Made by a program: the position numbers and the translations under genes
Notes under the pieces: model-generated
Database searches by the model: none
What the model was told of the DNA's origin: nothing
What the model saw: the letters and a program-made list of their open reading frames with translations, nothing else
Assembly (NCBI GenBank): GCA_025174535.1
Contig: JALBUN010000034.1
Location: forward strand, 1,448,001-1,512,000
DNA: 64,000 nucleotides
Origin: Cantharellus purpuraceus
Lineage: Eukaryota; Basidiomycota; Agaricomycetes; Cantharellales; Hydnaceae
Reading direction: 5' to 3'
In this document: positions 12,277 to 23,281 of the stretch, one piece after another
Layout: each line of letters starts with the position of its first letter
Position numbering within the stretch: the stretch's first letter is position 1

Positions 12277-13882
12277 TCAAAGCTCTCCCTCGTTATCCTT
12301 GCCTCGCATTGGGACAGTCTCTTCATCAGAACTATCCATCTCTGGATGGAATTCTATGTCCTCTTCATCGTCCTGCATCAGCACTAGCCTTGCATTGCTG
12401 TCCACACCATCCCCAAGGACAGTTGTTACCTTCTTGCTCTTGACTACAGCAGCCGGGCCAGACTGTAAAACTTCGTCTTCCAACGCGTCGTCCTCGTCCG
12501 CAAATTCGAATAACGGGGCCTCGCCTTCCACATCTGAAGGTGCCGTGCCGGCGTCTGCTTGTGCCACGCTCTGCAGCTCCTTCTTCCAGACATACCGTAA
12601 GCCGACAGGAATAAGCACTGCAACAACGATGACAGCGAGTCCAAAAAAGTTACGCCAGGAAATGAGATGAAAATCATCCGCAGAAGTCATCTCGTCCAGC
12701 CCACTGCCGATAGTAGTGTGGATGATGGTAACTCCTAAAATACCTAGCCATGTCGATATCCAAAATATTGGTATTCCAATGCCAATGTGTGGACAAACAA
12801 CGTTTACAACCCAGTGAGGAGGCAGGGGTGCGATGCTGAAAAGGAGTGAAATCAACTCGAGAGCGTTTGATACAGGTCAGGCTTTTGAAGACATCGCTGC
12901 TGCTTACGGGGACAGCAAATGCTTCGGAGCCAAACACCTACAAGCTCCAAGGAATCAAACTTACCGAAGAACAATCAGAAAGCTGATTAAATTGGCACGC
13001 TGTGCATCCACTTTGTCAGCCCAGCGATCAAGGCGCTCTTTCCATTTTGGCATAGCCAGCAGTGCTGGTCCCAGTGCAGCACTGATGAGATAGCAAAGTG
13101 TTGCCCCTGTGGCCACAGACTTGCCCCGTCCTGTTAGAAGCTTGATGTTGAACTATCACAAAAAGAACGCACTGTGCAAGCCAGAGGGATTGCGCGGGCG
13201 ACACCCCACACCGCGCCACCGAGGATGGAAAGATACATTGACCCCGGCAAAGAAAATGCTTGTAGACTGTGCAGGCAGAATCAAAACGACAATGAAAACC
13301 CAACGAAAGGCAGAAACTTGCAATAAATAAGTTGTGACATAACATATGACTATGCGGTAGGGATAAATATCTCTGTATTTCTTGAGAAGTCCGTTTAAGG
13401 CCTGTAACTGGTCGAAAGATTTGGGAATATGAAGGAGTGGGCGGTCGACTCTGTGCAGCCGGGTTAGCCGAGTCTCGCGAATAGGAAGAATCTTACTCTT
13501 CTAATGTCGGCAACGCAGTCCATAATGTACCTCCCAACACGAGACAAGACACGATGAACAACACTGCCATTTTGATGGCTGCGTTCAAAAGCGGTCGTCG
13601 AGGCGAAGGCACGCCAGGAGACCGTGGCCAAAAGTGCGGTGTGGTGGGAGTTGCACCATAATTAGGCCTTGTATCGATCTGCAACGGCGTCTCGGGATCT
13701 GTGGGGGAGGAAGGAGCACTAATGTCCGTGTCATTAATAGGGATGGTGCGAAGAGTGTAGGAGGAACTGTTGGGGTGAATGTGGATAGGGTTAGTGAAAG
13801 GGAGACCGTTGGCCAACGCCTTCAACCGTGTACGACTGAGAGGAGGGTCCTCTGCCGGCCTGTACGGTGGAAGGGAGGCCAT
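12277..13882 (-). CDS. VTT/DedA-type membrane protein resembling TMEM41/Tvp38
   Basis: Predicted ER/Golgi multi-span protein of the VTT (SNARE-associated Golgi, DedA) family, whose animal members TMEM41B and VMP1 scramble phospholipids and support autophagy. The signature segment joins across introns as YLFLQAFSLPGSMYLSILGG, then ATGATLCYLISAALGPALL, PKWKERL and later PPHWVVNVVCPHIGIGIPIF and TWLGILGVTIIHTTIG. A membrane segment near the start (AAIKMAVLFIVSCLVLGGTL) follows a long Pro/Ser-rich cytosolic N-terminus, and the C-terminus is a long acidic tail (FEFADEDDALEDEV, DDEEDIEFHPEMDSSDEE). The intron at 13267-13321 uses a GC-AG pair. I chose ATG 13882 (MASLPPYRPAEDPPL); an in-frame ATG at 13975 is possible but would leave only 14 bp to the divergent ankyrin gene. 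Confidence 0.8.
13267..13321 (-). other. GC-AG intron in the VTT-domain gene
   Basis: Read on the minus strand the donor is TATT|GCAAGT and the acceptor is GCACAG|TC. Splicing here restores the family signature FLQAFSLPGSM; no GT donor nearby keeps that frame. Length 55 nt. Confidence 0.75.
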
Positions 13883-13989
13883 GGAAACGTGAGTGGTAGG
13901 GTGTGAGGAATAGCCCGGGGAAGCCTCGCCTTGGTCCTCACCGAGAGTGTGGGTGTGTGTGGGCGACTGGCGCATGCTACCCGGTGGCC

Positions 13990-14897
13990 ATGCCTGTCGC
14001 AACCCGCGTACCGCCTCTGAAAAATATCTGGGTCGCCGCTGGAGAGGGCGACCTGCGTCGAGTGCAAGTAAGCATTCTCGTGGCTGCCTACAGCAGGCTC
14101 ACGACTCCCTCAAGTAGGAGCTCATAGAGAACGAATGCATGTACTGTCGTGCTATTTAGAGTATCAGACCATGACACAAAAATCCAGCCCTTTCTCCAAA
14201 TGTGCCGGATCCGTATACCTATACACCCATGCATGCTGCCGCCTCTTATGGCCACATCCATGTCCTAGAGTATTTGGTGTCAAAAGGTATGCTAATCAGG
14301 CATGTCCGCTTCTGTCACTTGTTACACGTTCTACAGGTGGGGACGTAAACGTCAAAGACGGCGACGACGAAACGCCGCTGTTCATTGTCGAAAGCGTTGA
14401 CGTGGCGCGCTGGCTAGTGGAACATGGTGCCAGCGTGGACTGTCGCAACCAAGAGGGGATCACTGTGCGTCTCCTTGTCGCGCATGAGATGCGTACGTTG
14501 CTCAGAGTCAATGCAGCCTGCACAATATTTAGCCGAGGAGTTTCCTGCTGTATCAGCATTTCTTCACTCGCTAGATCCCTCCTCCCCTTCCCCCAGCTCT
14601 GTGCCTCCTCCCCAACCCTCGACTTTTCACACTGATCTGGCGGCATCTCAACTTACACAGTCCATCCTCACTGATGCACATGCCATTATGCAGCGTGCAG
14701 AAGCAGAGGGTCGCGACCCAGACGCTGACTTGCAGGAAATGGTTGGAAGGGCAGTTCTAGGGGGTATCGTCACGGGTGCTACTTGGGCACAAGGCGGTAT
14801 GACAGAAAACGGGGCAGATGATGTCCATCAGAGAGCCGAGGAGCATGAGGATGTGCGTGATTCGAAAAGACCAAGGTTTGACGAGGCCGGCAGATGA
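13990..14897 (+). CDS. Ankyrin-repeat protein
   Basis: Small soluble protein with an N-terminal ankyrin stack. It opens MPVATRVPPLKNIWVAAGEG (residues 1-20), then after an intron at 14068 comes ELIENE, and later repeats: SPNVPDPYTYTPMHAAASYG, HIHVLEYLVSKGGDVNVKDG, DDETPLFIVESVDVARWLVE, HGASVDCRNQEGIT. The motifs TPMHAAASYGH and GDVNVKD are textbook ankyrin. After another intron (about 14466-14516) the C-terminal half is non-repeat: PAQYLAEEFPAVSAFLHS, a Ser/Pro-rich linker, a helical stretch and an acidic tail ending SKRPRFDEAGR, which contains a possible nuclear signal. It resembles the small uncharacterised fungal ankyrin proteins of the yeast YCR051W type. The start lies 107 bp from the divergent VTT-domain start, so both share one short promoter. 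The small exon join at 14120-14190 is uncertain. Confidence 0.78.
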
Positions 14898-15048
14898 AGA
14901 GCCGTCGACAGCTCAACTGCAGCAATCATATCGGCTTTTAAGATCAATCCTTTTCAATACAGTAGCTTCTAACTGATGTTTGACTCATACTCCTTCTGAT
15001 TGAACAATATTTCTGGTACTAAGAATGACTCGCATGTCACACAAAGTC

Positions 15049-15080
15049 ACAAGCCACAAGCCACAAGCCACAAGCCACAC
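15049..15080 (+). repeat. Short tandem repeat, unit CACAAGC, about four copies
   Basis: Seven-base unit repeated head to tail just upstream of the Sds22 start codon at 15087, so it probably lies in the 5' UTR. Confidence 0.8.
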
Positions 15081-15086
15081 TCCACA

Positions 15087-16610
15087 ATGTCTTCAGAGAA
15101 CGACTCAATCTTGGTGCCGTCTGCTGATGATGCCAGATCAGAGACTACTGAGGAATTCGTTGTCATAGACGGAGAGGATGCACCAGAACCTGCTACGGTG
15201 TCGACAATTGACCCGCTACCGCGGAAGATGGCTAAAGTAGTCATTGGCGATTCTGAAGAAGACGAAGACGAAGAAGTCGAAGAGGTCCCTCAAGGAGAGG
15301 ACGGGGATATTCTTGCAGACTGTGCAGACGACACTGAAGCACGTTTCTTTCTTACATCAGATTGCATATAACTGATCGCATTCTTCGTAGGAGCTTGAGC
15401 TTGTGCACTCACGTATCACGTCGTGCACCCCGCTGAATCTACCCCGATTCTCAGAACACTTGAAGAAAATTTGTTTACGACAGAATTTCATTTCCATTCT
15501 AGAACCAAGTGATTTCAATCCTTTGAAAGAGCTTGAAGAGCTCGATGTCTACGATAACAAGATCAAGAGCGTAGGCCAAGCGTTAGAAACACTGTCGAAG
15601 CTCAAGTGAGTCATTTATGACTCAAAGAGAGACAGGGCATGGTTAATATCCCTCGTAGAGTACTCGATTTGTCTTTCAACCTTCTCAAAGCAATTCCCGC
15701 GTCTCTTGCATCCCTCACTTCTATTCAGACGATATATTTTGTTCAAAATAAGATCTCCAAGATTCAAAACCTAGAAGCTATTGGATCGACCCTCCAAAGC
15801 CTTGAACTTGGTGGCAACAGAATTAGAGTAAGTCAATTTGTTTTTCCTTCGGTAGGTTCTGTCTTATTCGGCCTGCTTAAGACGATCGAGAACTTGGACG
15901 CCTTGGTCAACTTACGAGAGCTTTGGCTCGGAAAGAACAAAATAACAAGGCTTCAGGTTATATTATACAAGACCGTACTGATGTCGCACGCTAAAGCTAC
16001 CAACACAGAATCTAGGAGCTCTCAAAAAGCTACGGGTCCTCTCTATCCAGTCCAACCGACTGACTCGAATAGAAGGCCTAGAAGACCTCGTCGAACTAGA
16101 GGAGTTATACCTCAGCCATAGTGGCATCGAGAAGCTAGAAGGGCTTGAGAAGAATGTATGATTAACGTTCAACTCTTTCTCGGCTCACTACCATTCATAA
16201 CCTTACGCACATCAGGTGAGACTTCGAACTTTGGATGCCGGTAACAATCGTATACAAGCGCTGGAGAATCTCTCGCATCTACTGAACTTAGAAGAACTTT
16301 GGGTACGGCTATTAATGAGTGTCCTCTACATATGTAATGTCACCGCTTACACTGGTTTTCAAGTTAAACGACAATGCGATTCCGAACCTTCACAGTGTGC
16401 AATCCCAACTTGCGCATCTCAAACACCTGCAAACGGTCTATCTTGAGGGAAACCCATGTCAAAAGAATGACATGTCGGGTTACAGACGGAAGTTGATCTT
16501 AGACCTACCACAAATATCACAGATCGATGCCACGTACGTAATGTTCTGACCCACGCCTCAATTACATGTTGCTGAATGACACCGTCATGATCAGACTCGT
16601 GAAACGTTAG
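15087..16610 (+). CDS. SDS22: Sds22, leucine-rich regulator of protein phosphatase 1
   Basis: Nuclear/cytoplasmic regulator that binds PP1 catalytic subunit. An acidic N-terminus (DSEEDEDEEVEEVP) is followed by 22-residue leucine-rich repeats typical of Sds22: LKKICLRQNFISILE, LEELDVYDNKIKSVG, VLDLSFNLLKAIPASL, TIYFVQNKISKIQNLEA, LQSLELGGNRIR, LRELWLGKNKITRLQ, LRVLSIQSNRLTRIEGLEDL, LEELYLSHSGIEKLEGLEKN, LRTLDAGNNRIQALENLSHL and TVYLEGNPCQKNDMSGYRRK, ending LDLPQISQIDAT. At least seven introns. Without the last intron the frame would end at 16549; splicing 16534-16594 gives the ending DATLVKR and stop at 16608-16610, closer to the family's usual DATxV-basic end, so I prefer it. ATG 15087 is the first ATG in frame with the conserved part. 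Confidence 0.9.
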
Positions 16611-17110
16611 CGATCCTAATATGAACCAGAACATCACCAAAGCGTTCATGACATTGGTTTCGGTGGATACCTAACTCTATATGACAGACATTTGGCTCGT
16701 CTGCAGACCTCACACTTCCGGTCGCCAAACCAGTTGACATCGAGTTAACACTCGTTTGCAGTTCGCCTATGGTTAGACGAGTACTCTAACGTTGTATCCG
16801 CGGCACAGCAACTTGTATATAATCCAACTCTGAAAAGACCGTTGGAACTTCGAAACATGAGACGACAAGCAACAATCAACTTTGTAAAAAGAACACTGCT
16901 GTAACGGACAGAGGCATATCAAGAGGGAATACCACAATATGGAACTAAATGGAAAACAAGCTCGTAGTACATGTCATCCTAGAATATTACCAGTGGTGGA
17001 CAGGGAGAGAACAGACCGCGTCCCATCGCGGCATAGGAGGACTGTCGAGTGAGAGTAAACAACGGTGGTAGAAGATGGCAAGGAAATAGTAATAGTTTCA
17101 ATGAAGATGT
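16611..17110. other. Intergenic between convergent genes, 500 bp
   Basis: Lies between the stops of Sds22 and the Bqt4-like gene. No supported frame, RNA gene or repeat seen; presumably holds both 3' UTRs and terminators. Confidence 0.55.
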
Positions 17111-18400
17111 TTACAGGAACCAGGTGGGCAATAATGACCTGCAGTAGGAATGGAACAGTCAAGACGAATCTTCTGCACCAGGAAGGTCCACTTACGCCGC
17201 CCCGAGTCCAACAGCGAAGGCCAAAGTACCCCACGCAGCTGCCTTCTGATTCGCTTGGAGGTGTACCCTCCTCCTCTGGATGAATGCTCGTTCCCCAATT
17301 TCTGGTTCCTTGTCAAAATCGAAAGAGGGAGGGGGAGTATCAACATCCTGGCGTTTTCGGGGGTTGCGGGGTGTAATGGGGCCTCCAGCTGCATCGCGCT
17401 TTGCTTTAAGATCCGCAATAAGGGCCTTCTGATCCTGAATGTCTTGGGCCATGTCGGGAACTAGAGCATCGGTTTCCTCATCGCCCTCTGCTTCAACAGC
17501 AGTTTCGTCAGAACCACCAGGTGTGTTAACATCTCGGACTAATGTCGTGGTAGATCGGGGTGCTGGGCTACGGCCTGCCTTCCGAGGAGAACTGCGAACA
17601 GGCAGAGTCTTGTCAGACAAAGTCGTTGAGGTCATGGGGGATCCTCGGCGGCGTTTGGGAGCCGAGGGAGTCACGGTATCGCTAGACGGTGCACTCTGTG
17701 CAGCGGTGCTCGGTGACGTCTTGCTAGACTTTCGGTACTCCTGCTTAGGATCGGGACGTGCCTCAATGAGCGGTACCAAAATTTTGCCCAAGCCATACGC
17801 AGGGGCAATATACTGGGCAACGGCAGCACCAACCCAAGTGCCGTTTAGTCTCAGTTTTGGTACACCGTCCGTGCCGGCGCTACCATTCGCGCCAGACACG
17901 TCAAAATTTGCTCGCACCCAGGCAGCTTCTGCTTTTTCGTGTTCTTCGGGCGCAGTTGGGAAAGCTGCTTTGAACATCGTGGTAAGACTGATCGCGCCTG
18001 TGTCGTATCGACGGAGAATAAACGCGTGTCCAGGGTGAGTAGGCTATAAAAATGCATTAAAGTCATAATTCGACGCGTTCATATGAGGGTATACACACCG
18101 TGGCGATTTTAAGTCTCCCCACCTGTAGATACAGATACGAGGTCGTTTACTTGATTAGGCTGGATCACAAGCTAACCACTGAGAAACGCACCACTATGGT
18201 TTGACCCTCGCGCAGGATTTCCTGAAACTTGACTGGGGGGAGCTTCCCGTCAACTATAGGTAGTTGTCAGTCCCGGCAAAACTATCCCAACGCGACTGAT
18301 TCTTACTTTCATCAAACTTGGGATTTGCGCAGTGTGCAGGAAGTGTTGGACGAGGATTACTCGTCCGCGGTACGATAGGAGGAGATGCATGAGAAACCAT
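17111..18400 (-). CDS. Bqt4-like nuclear-envelope protein with KilA-N/APSES-type domain
   Basis: Resembles fission-yeast Bqt4, an inner nuclear membrane protein that tethers telomeres. The N-terminal exons join from ATG 18400 as MVSHASPPIVPRTSNPRPTL, then LPPVKFQEILREGQTIVV, GRLKIATP, HPGHAFILRRYDTGAISLTT and MFKAAFPTAPEEHEKAEAAW, followed by KLRLNGTWVGAAVAQYIAPA; the RRYDTGAISLTTMFKAAFP pattern is an APSES/KilA-N fold. The middle is long, basic and Ser/Pro-rich with nuclear-signal-like clusters (APKRRRGSP, PRNPRKRQD). A coiled stretch (DIQDQKALIADLKAKRDAA) precedes the C-terminal membrane segment, AAWGTLAFAVGLGAASLLPT then WFL and stop at 17111-17113; this tail needs an intron at about 17140-17195. 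One domain, one C-terminal anchor, no signal peptide: the same plan as Bqt4. The functional name is by architecture only. Confidence 0.72.
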
Positions 18401-18650
18401 CGGGAATGATCAAGCTGTAGGTGAAATGCAGGGCAAATGGATGCGCGTGGCAGACACGGTATCCGATTTACAACCCGACAGGATGACTTTTAGTCTCCGA
18501 CAGATGCGGCGGGTTCTAAGACTCGTATACTGTACCCTGTTTGAGACCATTCCTTCTCATGACATACTTCAATGATTTAGTCCTTGATTCTAGAGATGCT
18601 GGAGAAATATAATCCCTACTGTCATGTTTTATGTTTGAACACAGTGCTGG
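18401..18650. other. Intergenic, 250 bp
   Basis: Promoter side of the Bqt4-like gene and 3' side of the paraoxonase-like gene, both on the minus strand. Nothing further recognised. Confidence 0.5.
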
Positions 18651-20064
18651 CTACAATGACCCTTGGCAAGTTAATATACCCTCTTCATATAGCCCAATCG
18701 CAAAAAACGTCTTGGAGCGTTCATCCCACAAACCAGCGGTCGATGATGAAAAGCCTGATCCGTTACTCTGATACAAGGTCTTTACCTCATATGATGGGGA
18801 AATCGATACACGATTAGAGACCGGGCAAGGCGCTTCAAGATCTTCTCTTCCAGAAGCTTTTGCGTTTAACGGTGCGATGCGAGGGGAAATGGAGACGACC
18901 CAGCTAGGAGCCTTTTGCGTCTTCTGACCAGCCACAGCTATTAACGCAGGGAGATTAGGGTGCCCTGCTGCGATTAGTACACCACTGTCCTCGAATCCGA
19001 TGTTATCCGGTGAGAAAGGTAATGTGACCCTCTCTACCCATTTCAACTTGTTGTCATGTGTGCGACTATACATGTGGATAGCGCCCTGTGAGGAGGATGC
19101 CACAGCAACCCTTGACTTGTCTCCTGAAAGGGCAATTCCGTTTGCGAAAGGAATTCTTCGGGCAGCGTAAGTAATGTCTAATTGGCTGTCAGTGTGGATA
19201 TGAACGTGGTTCACCCATGCTAGGCCTGGGAGCAATAGTGTCTCGATCATGGGCAGAACTTTTCCAAGTAACCCAGGTAATCGTCGAGTGAAAAAATGGT
19301 CCTGAGTGACATAGAATGAAGAAGGCGACGTGAAAGTGACTGCATTTGGGGACACAAAGTGGGGACTGGTGAGAGTGCGGACGTATGCAGCCCGGTATGG
19401 GGCTACAGCTGATAGTAGAAACTGCTCAATAGTGGTATTGTCGCGACCATGGTTGACGACCAGCAAATGGAACAGGTCCTTAGTTGAAAGGAAAACATCC
19501 ACACCTAATGGGTGGAAGTCTTTATGTTCGGGATAGCCCTGCAACTCTATAATGGCCGGGGAAAACTCTGAGTTTGGTGCATATGTCCACAGGGCACCTC
19601 TAGCATTTGGATCGCGGAGTGGACCCTTGCCACAAAAGTCAATACTTGTCACATAGGGACAGGAGCAGCACCAACCATTACGGTGTTCCATTGATGGCTG
19701 TGCATACTGAGTCAACAGAGTCAGAAGAATGACCATGGAGCCTTTCGCACCGAGAAGGATCACAGCTGACGATTAGTCGACGATCTAACGTGTCGTTTCC
19801 TTCACCAGCAACGTCCCAAAACACTGCATCCTCACAGAACTTCAGACTTTGAGAGACTGTGTCCCGTACGATTCTACACTGTGATTGCACATTCCCTCCT
19901 GCAAAATATGCGACTGGCAGTTCCAGAGGTAGAAGGATGTTTTTCAACACACGGCCATTACGCCAAAAGAATACAGCCTGTCCCGATATCAGTGGAGTGG
20001 ATCGCAGAACAATTTCCAAGACACCTACGAGCAACACTGGGACCACTGAAGTAATCAGACGCAT
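18651..20064 (-). CDS. Paraoxonase/arylesterase-like six-bladed propeller protein
   Basis: Predicted secreted or membrane-anchored calcium-dependent lactonase/esterase of the paraoxonase family. The N-terminus (ATG 20064) has a hydrophobic leader, MRLITSVVPVLLVGVLEIVL, that could be an uncleaved signal as in animal paraoxonases. Two introns near 19760 and 19660 join RLIVSCDPSRMHSHQWNTVM to GPLRDPNARGALWTY, restoring a continuous blade. Further landmarks: DFHPLGVDVFLSTKD, HLLVVNHGRDNTTIEQF, PNAVTFTSPSSFYVTQDHFF, ARRIPFANGIALSGDKSRVA, GAIHMYSR, PFSPDNIGFEDSGVLIAAGH, then KTLYQSNGSGFSSSTAG. The DH in TQDHFF and the N in FANGIA and PDNIGF match the positions of calcium ligands and the active-site His region in the family. 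The substrate cannot be told. One donor is GTTGGT rather than the consensus. Confidence 0.8.
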
Positions 20065-20556
20065 ATTTAGATATTGTTCATCAGTTTGCCGCGGTGTTTG
20101 ATTACGAGGCCCCGGCCAGTAGGCACCGGTAGTACTCTATAGCGCATATACAATTTTGATAGTACGTACAATAGAGAATATATTTGCTAATCCAGATTAG
20201 CAAAACTGATTTCTGTGCCTAATATTTCCCATTGAATTTGCTTACTTATCTAGAGAAACGGCGCGCCAAGGGAACATGCGCAGAGAGTGGTACGTGGATA
20301 TGGCCACTATAAACAGTGGCCTGGGTCGCTGTTTTTGGATCCTGTCTGTCATTTCACACATCCATCCATCACATGTTGAAGCTAAAGGCCCGGGACAGCA
20401 GCTGGGGCAGGTTGGGATTGGGCGGCAGGTGTTACCTAATGTGTCACCTTCGCCTTAATGCAAGTCATTTCGTGTCCAAACTTCAAGCGGGGACCCATAG
20501 GTGTCCCTGATCATGGTGTAGTACCAATTCCAAACTGCATCTTCACCTCTCTTGTC
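20065..20556. other. Intergenic, 492 bp, divergent promoters
   Basis: Between the starts of the paraoxonase-like and Na+/Ca2+ exchanger genes. AT-rich part at about 20150-20240. No frame supported. Confidence 0.5.
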
Positions 20557-23106
20557 ATGTCCTCTAGACTCGCCAAGGTCGTGACTGTCGCCTTCCTCGT
20601 CATAAACTGCATCCTTTGGGCACAGAACAGGCAGAGCATCGCGTCTGCAACAAGCTTGCTCACTGGTCTGCCGGACCTAGGGAAGCGCTCAGTGCTCGCG
20701 AGATCGACTGTGGAAGAGGTAAGCAGCTTCGGCCGTGCAGTTACTTGCTGAGGACTCTGATATTTCAAAGTGTGCACCTTTGTCCTATCCGTTGGACCAG
20801 CAATGTGCTCATGTCCGTCGAGCATGCCCAGAGACCGACACTTTCCTCACGCTTCCGCACCTACAAGCATACTTTTGTGCTTCATCTCCCGCACGGCCCG
20901 CAGTCTTCCTTGGCCTATTCGTGTGGCTAGCCTTGCTGTTCTCTATACTTGGCATTGGCGCATCCGACTTCTTTTGCCCTAACCTTGCAACTATCGCGAC
21001 GGTTCTCGGCCTTGACGAGAACGTGGCTGGAGTCACCCTCCTGGCGGTCGGAAACGGCAGCCCGGACGTTTTCTCAACATTTTCTGCCATGAAAGCCCAT
21101 TCTGGCAGTTTGGCTGTAGGAGAGCTCCTTGGTGCAGCAACGTTCATCGTGTCGGTAGTCGTAGGTTCAATGTGCATAATCAAGCCTTTTCACGTCAGCC
21201 GCAGACCTTTCCTGCGTGACGTGGGGTTTTTCACTGTCGCTGTGGCATTATTGCTTTGGATCTTGCATGACGGAAAGATCCACAAGTGGGAGGCAGGCGC
21301 ACTTGTGGTGCTTTATATTGTGTATGTTGCTACGGTTGTCGTCGGGACTTGGTGGGAGAAAAGACGCGAAGAGCTGCGACGACGCGAATTGACTATACGT
21401 CAGGAGTTTGTGGACGATATGCCACTGCAATACGAACCATACAGGGATGATGGTACGATTCACTAAACGTTGATTATGCACGTTTAAAGCTGACAAAAGC
21501 TGTAGTGTCATCATCTGAGCCACTGTCCTTGACCATCCCAACTGTACCTCGCGGTCGGGCTTACTCCACTCCTACTCCTCCACGGTCAATTCCACAGATA
21601 GAGCGACGCTCTCATTCTCGGTCACCAACTAGCCAGTCGCCCGTGGGCTCTCCTGGTGGCACCCCATCCATGCGACCTCTCCCTTCTTTCTCACTATTAT
21701 CAGCCCTTGAGTTTCGAGATGTGGTTGCGTCACTCCAACACCAGACAACTGCATCTTCTCTAGCTTCTTTCGAAGCTCCAGTCTCACCCTTCGGAGGACG
21801 GCCGTATAGACCGCTGTCTTCTAGATCAGGGATTTCAACCCCGGTACTGCACGGCTCCAGAGATACAGAAGTAGTTGATCCTTGGGTTGATACCCTCGGT
21901 CGACAGATGCATCTTGGCCCCTTGAATGGTGACTCATCAATGAGGCGTCCCATACCATCGCCTGATAGCGATGTACCGCCTATACCAGCCATCGCGGTTC
22001 AATCCCCGTCATCGAGGACATCGTCTATCGATGAACGTCTTCCACCATCGAGTCGACGGCAACGAGTGCTACACACGCTAAGATATACTTCGTTTGTTTT
22101 ATTCCCTCATTTACACAATTTTTCCAAAAAGTCGATACTAAGCACATTGGTGGCCATTTTCGCAACGCCAGGTGTCTTCGCTCTTACAATTACATCACCC
22201 GTGGTGGTGACATCCTATGGCGAGATACACGCCCGAAGACTTGACGAAACTGCAGAAAGTAGACTCATTGATTTTGAAGAGGATGGGGTCGAAAGGGTGC
22301 TTGTGGCTGAGGACGAATTAAAAGAAGAACCATACGAGGCGCATTTCAACAAGTGGCTTACAGCCCTCCAATGTGCCCTGGGGCCAGTACTTTGTGTGCT
22401 GCTGGTTTTGGGTACCTTTGCTTCTTACTCATAAAAGCATAATCTAACGTGGGCTTCATAAAGGAAGTTACAAAGGGGCTTTGTTTTACCTTTTAGCTGC
22501 GGCTGCGGCTGGAATCTTGTCTGGCGTCCTTGTCCTTGTCTTTGCTGACACAGGAACCGATACCGTTGGCCGCCTTGTACGATGTTTCATGGGCTTTGTT
22601 GTTGCAGTCGTATGGATCATGGCAATCGCTGATGAGGTCGTAAGTGTTCTCAAGGTGTGTATTCCTATGTAAGGTATCCGTACAAGATGATACAACCCAC
22701 CCTGCAGACATTTGCCCTGATATTCGGCTTGTCAGATGCCATCATTGGACTCACCATATTTGCTGTGGGAAATTCTTTAGCAGACCTGGTTGCAAACACG
22801 AGCGTTGCGGTTTTTGCGCCTATTATGGGCTTTTCAGCGTGCTTTGGTGGCCCAATGTTAAACATCCTTCTCGGAATTGGCGTCTCGGGTTCTATCGTAA
22901 TGCAAGAGACAGGCCAGGACTACACCTTAGGTTTTACCACCACCCTTCTGGTTAGCGCCGTCGGGTTGCTCATGGTGTTAATCGCTACCCTACTTTTCGT
23001 GCCATGGAATGGATACCTTCTTAGCAGAAAATGGGGTCTATTCCTCCTTGCTTCATATGTTATCATCATGGTGGTAAATGTTATCGTAGAGGTAAGGAGG
23101 CTGTGA
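20557..23106 (+). CDS. Sodium/calcium exchanger family membrane protein (NCLX/NCX type)
   Basis: Cation antiporter of the CaCA superfamily, probably exporting Ca2+ from the cytosol or an organelle. ATG 20557 gives a leader (MSSRLAKVVTVAFLVINCIL), then a Cys-bearing lumenal stretch, then the first membrane bundle with the alpha-1 repeat GVTLLAVGNGSPDVFSTFSA. A long Ser/Pro-rich cytosolic loop (about 21500-22100) separates it from the second bundle with the alpha-2 repeat GLTIFAVGNSLADLVANTSV. The paired GN-x-x-x-D motifs hold the ion-binding Asn and Asp. Joins: VEEV to QLLAEDSDIS near 20718, YRDDVSSSEPLSL at about 21455-21506, VLGSYKGALFYLLAAA at 22420-22466, and VLKTFALIFGLSDAIIG at 22655-22708. 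The last hydrophobic run ends VNVIVEVRRL. The length and two-bundle plan fit the fungal exchangers related to mammalian mitochondrial NCLX; the compartment is not shown by the sequence. Confidence 0.87.
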
Positions 23107-23281
23107 CATGGATGGGACGTCGGTACTACCTAGGACATGTCCCAGGAATAGTGGAAAACTGTATTTATAGGTTAGAATCCTGCGAATATATAATGATGCT
23201 CGTCGGTTATCGCCAGGACTCTGGCTCGCGTTAAATTGAATCGCGACGCGTACAAGCTTGGGCACAGAGATTGCGTTCAAC

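Noticed and set aside
14002..14002. Upstream extension of the VTT-domain protein to 14002
   Set aside because: The codon there is TTG, not ATG, and the extension would overlap the divergent ankyrin start.
15000..15086. N-terminal extension of Sds22 through the CACAAGC repeat
   Set aside because: The frame opens with TTG and codes a low-complexity repeat; the first ATG followed by family-like sequence is 15087.
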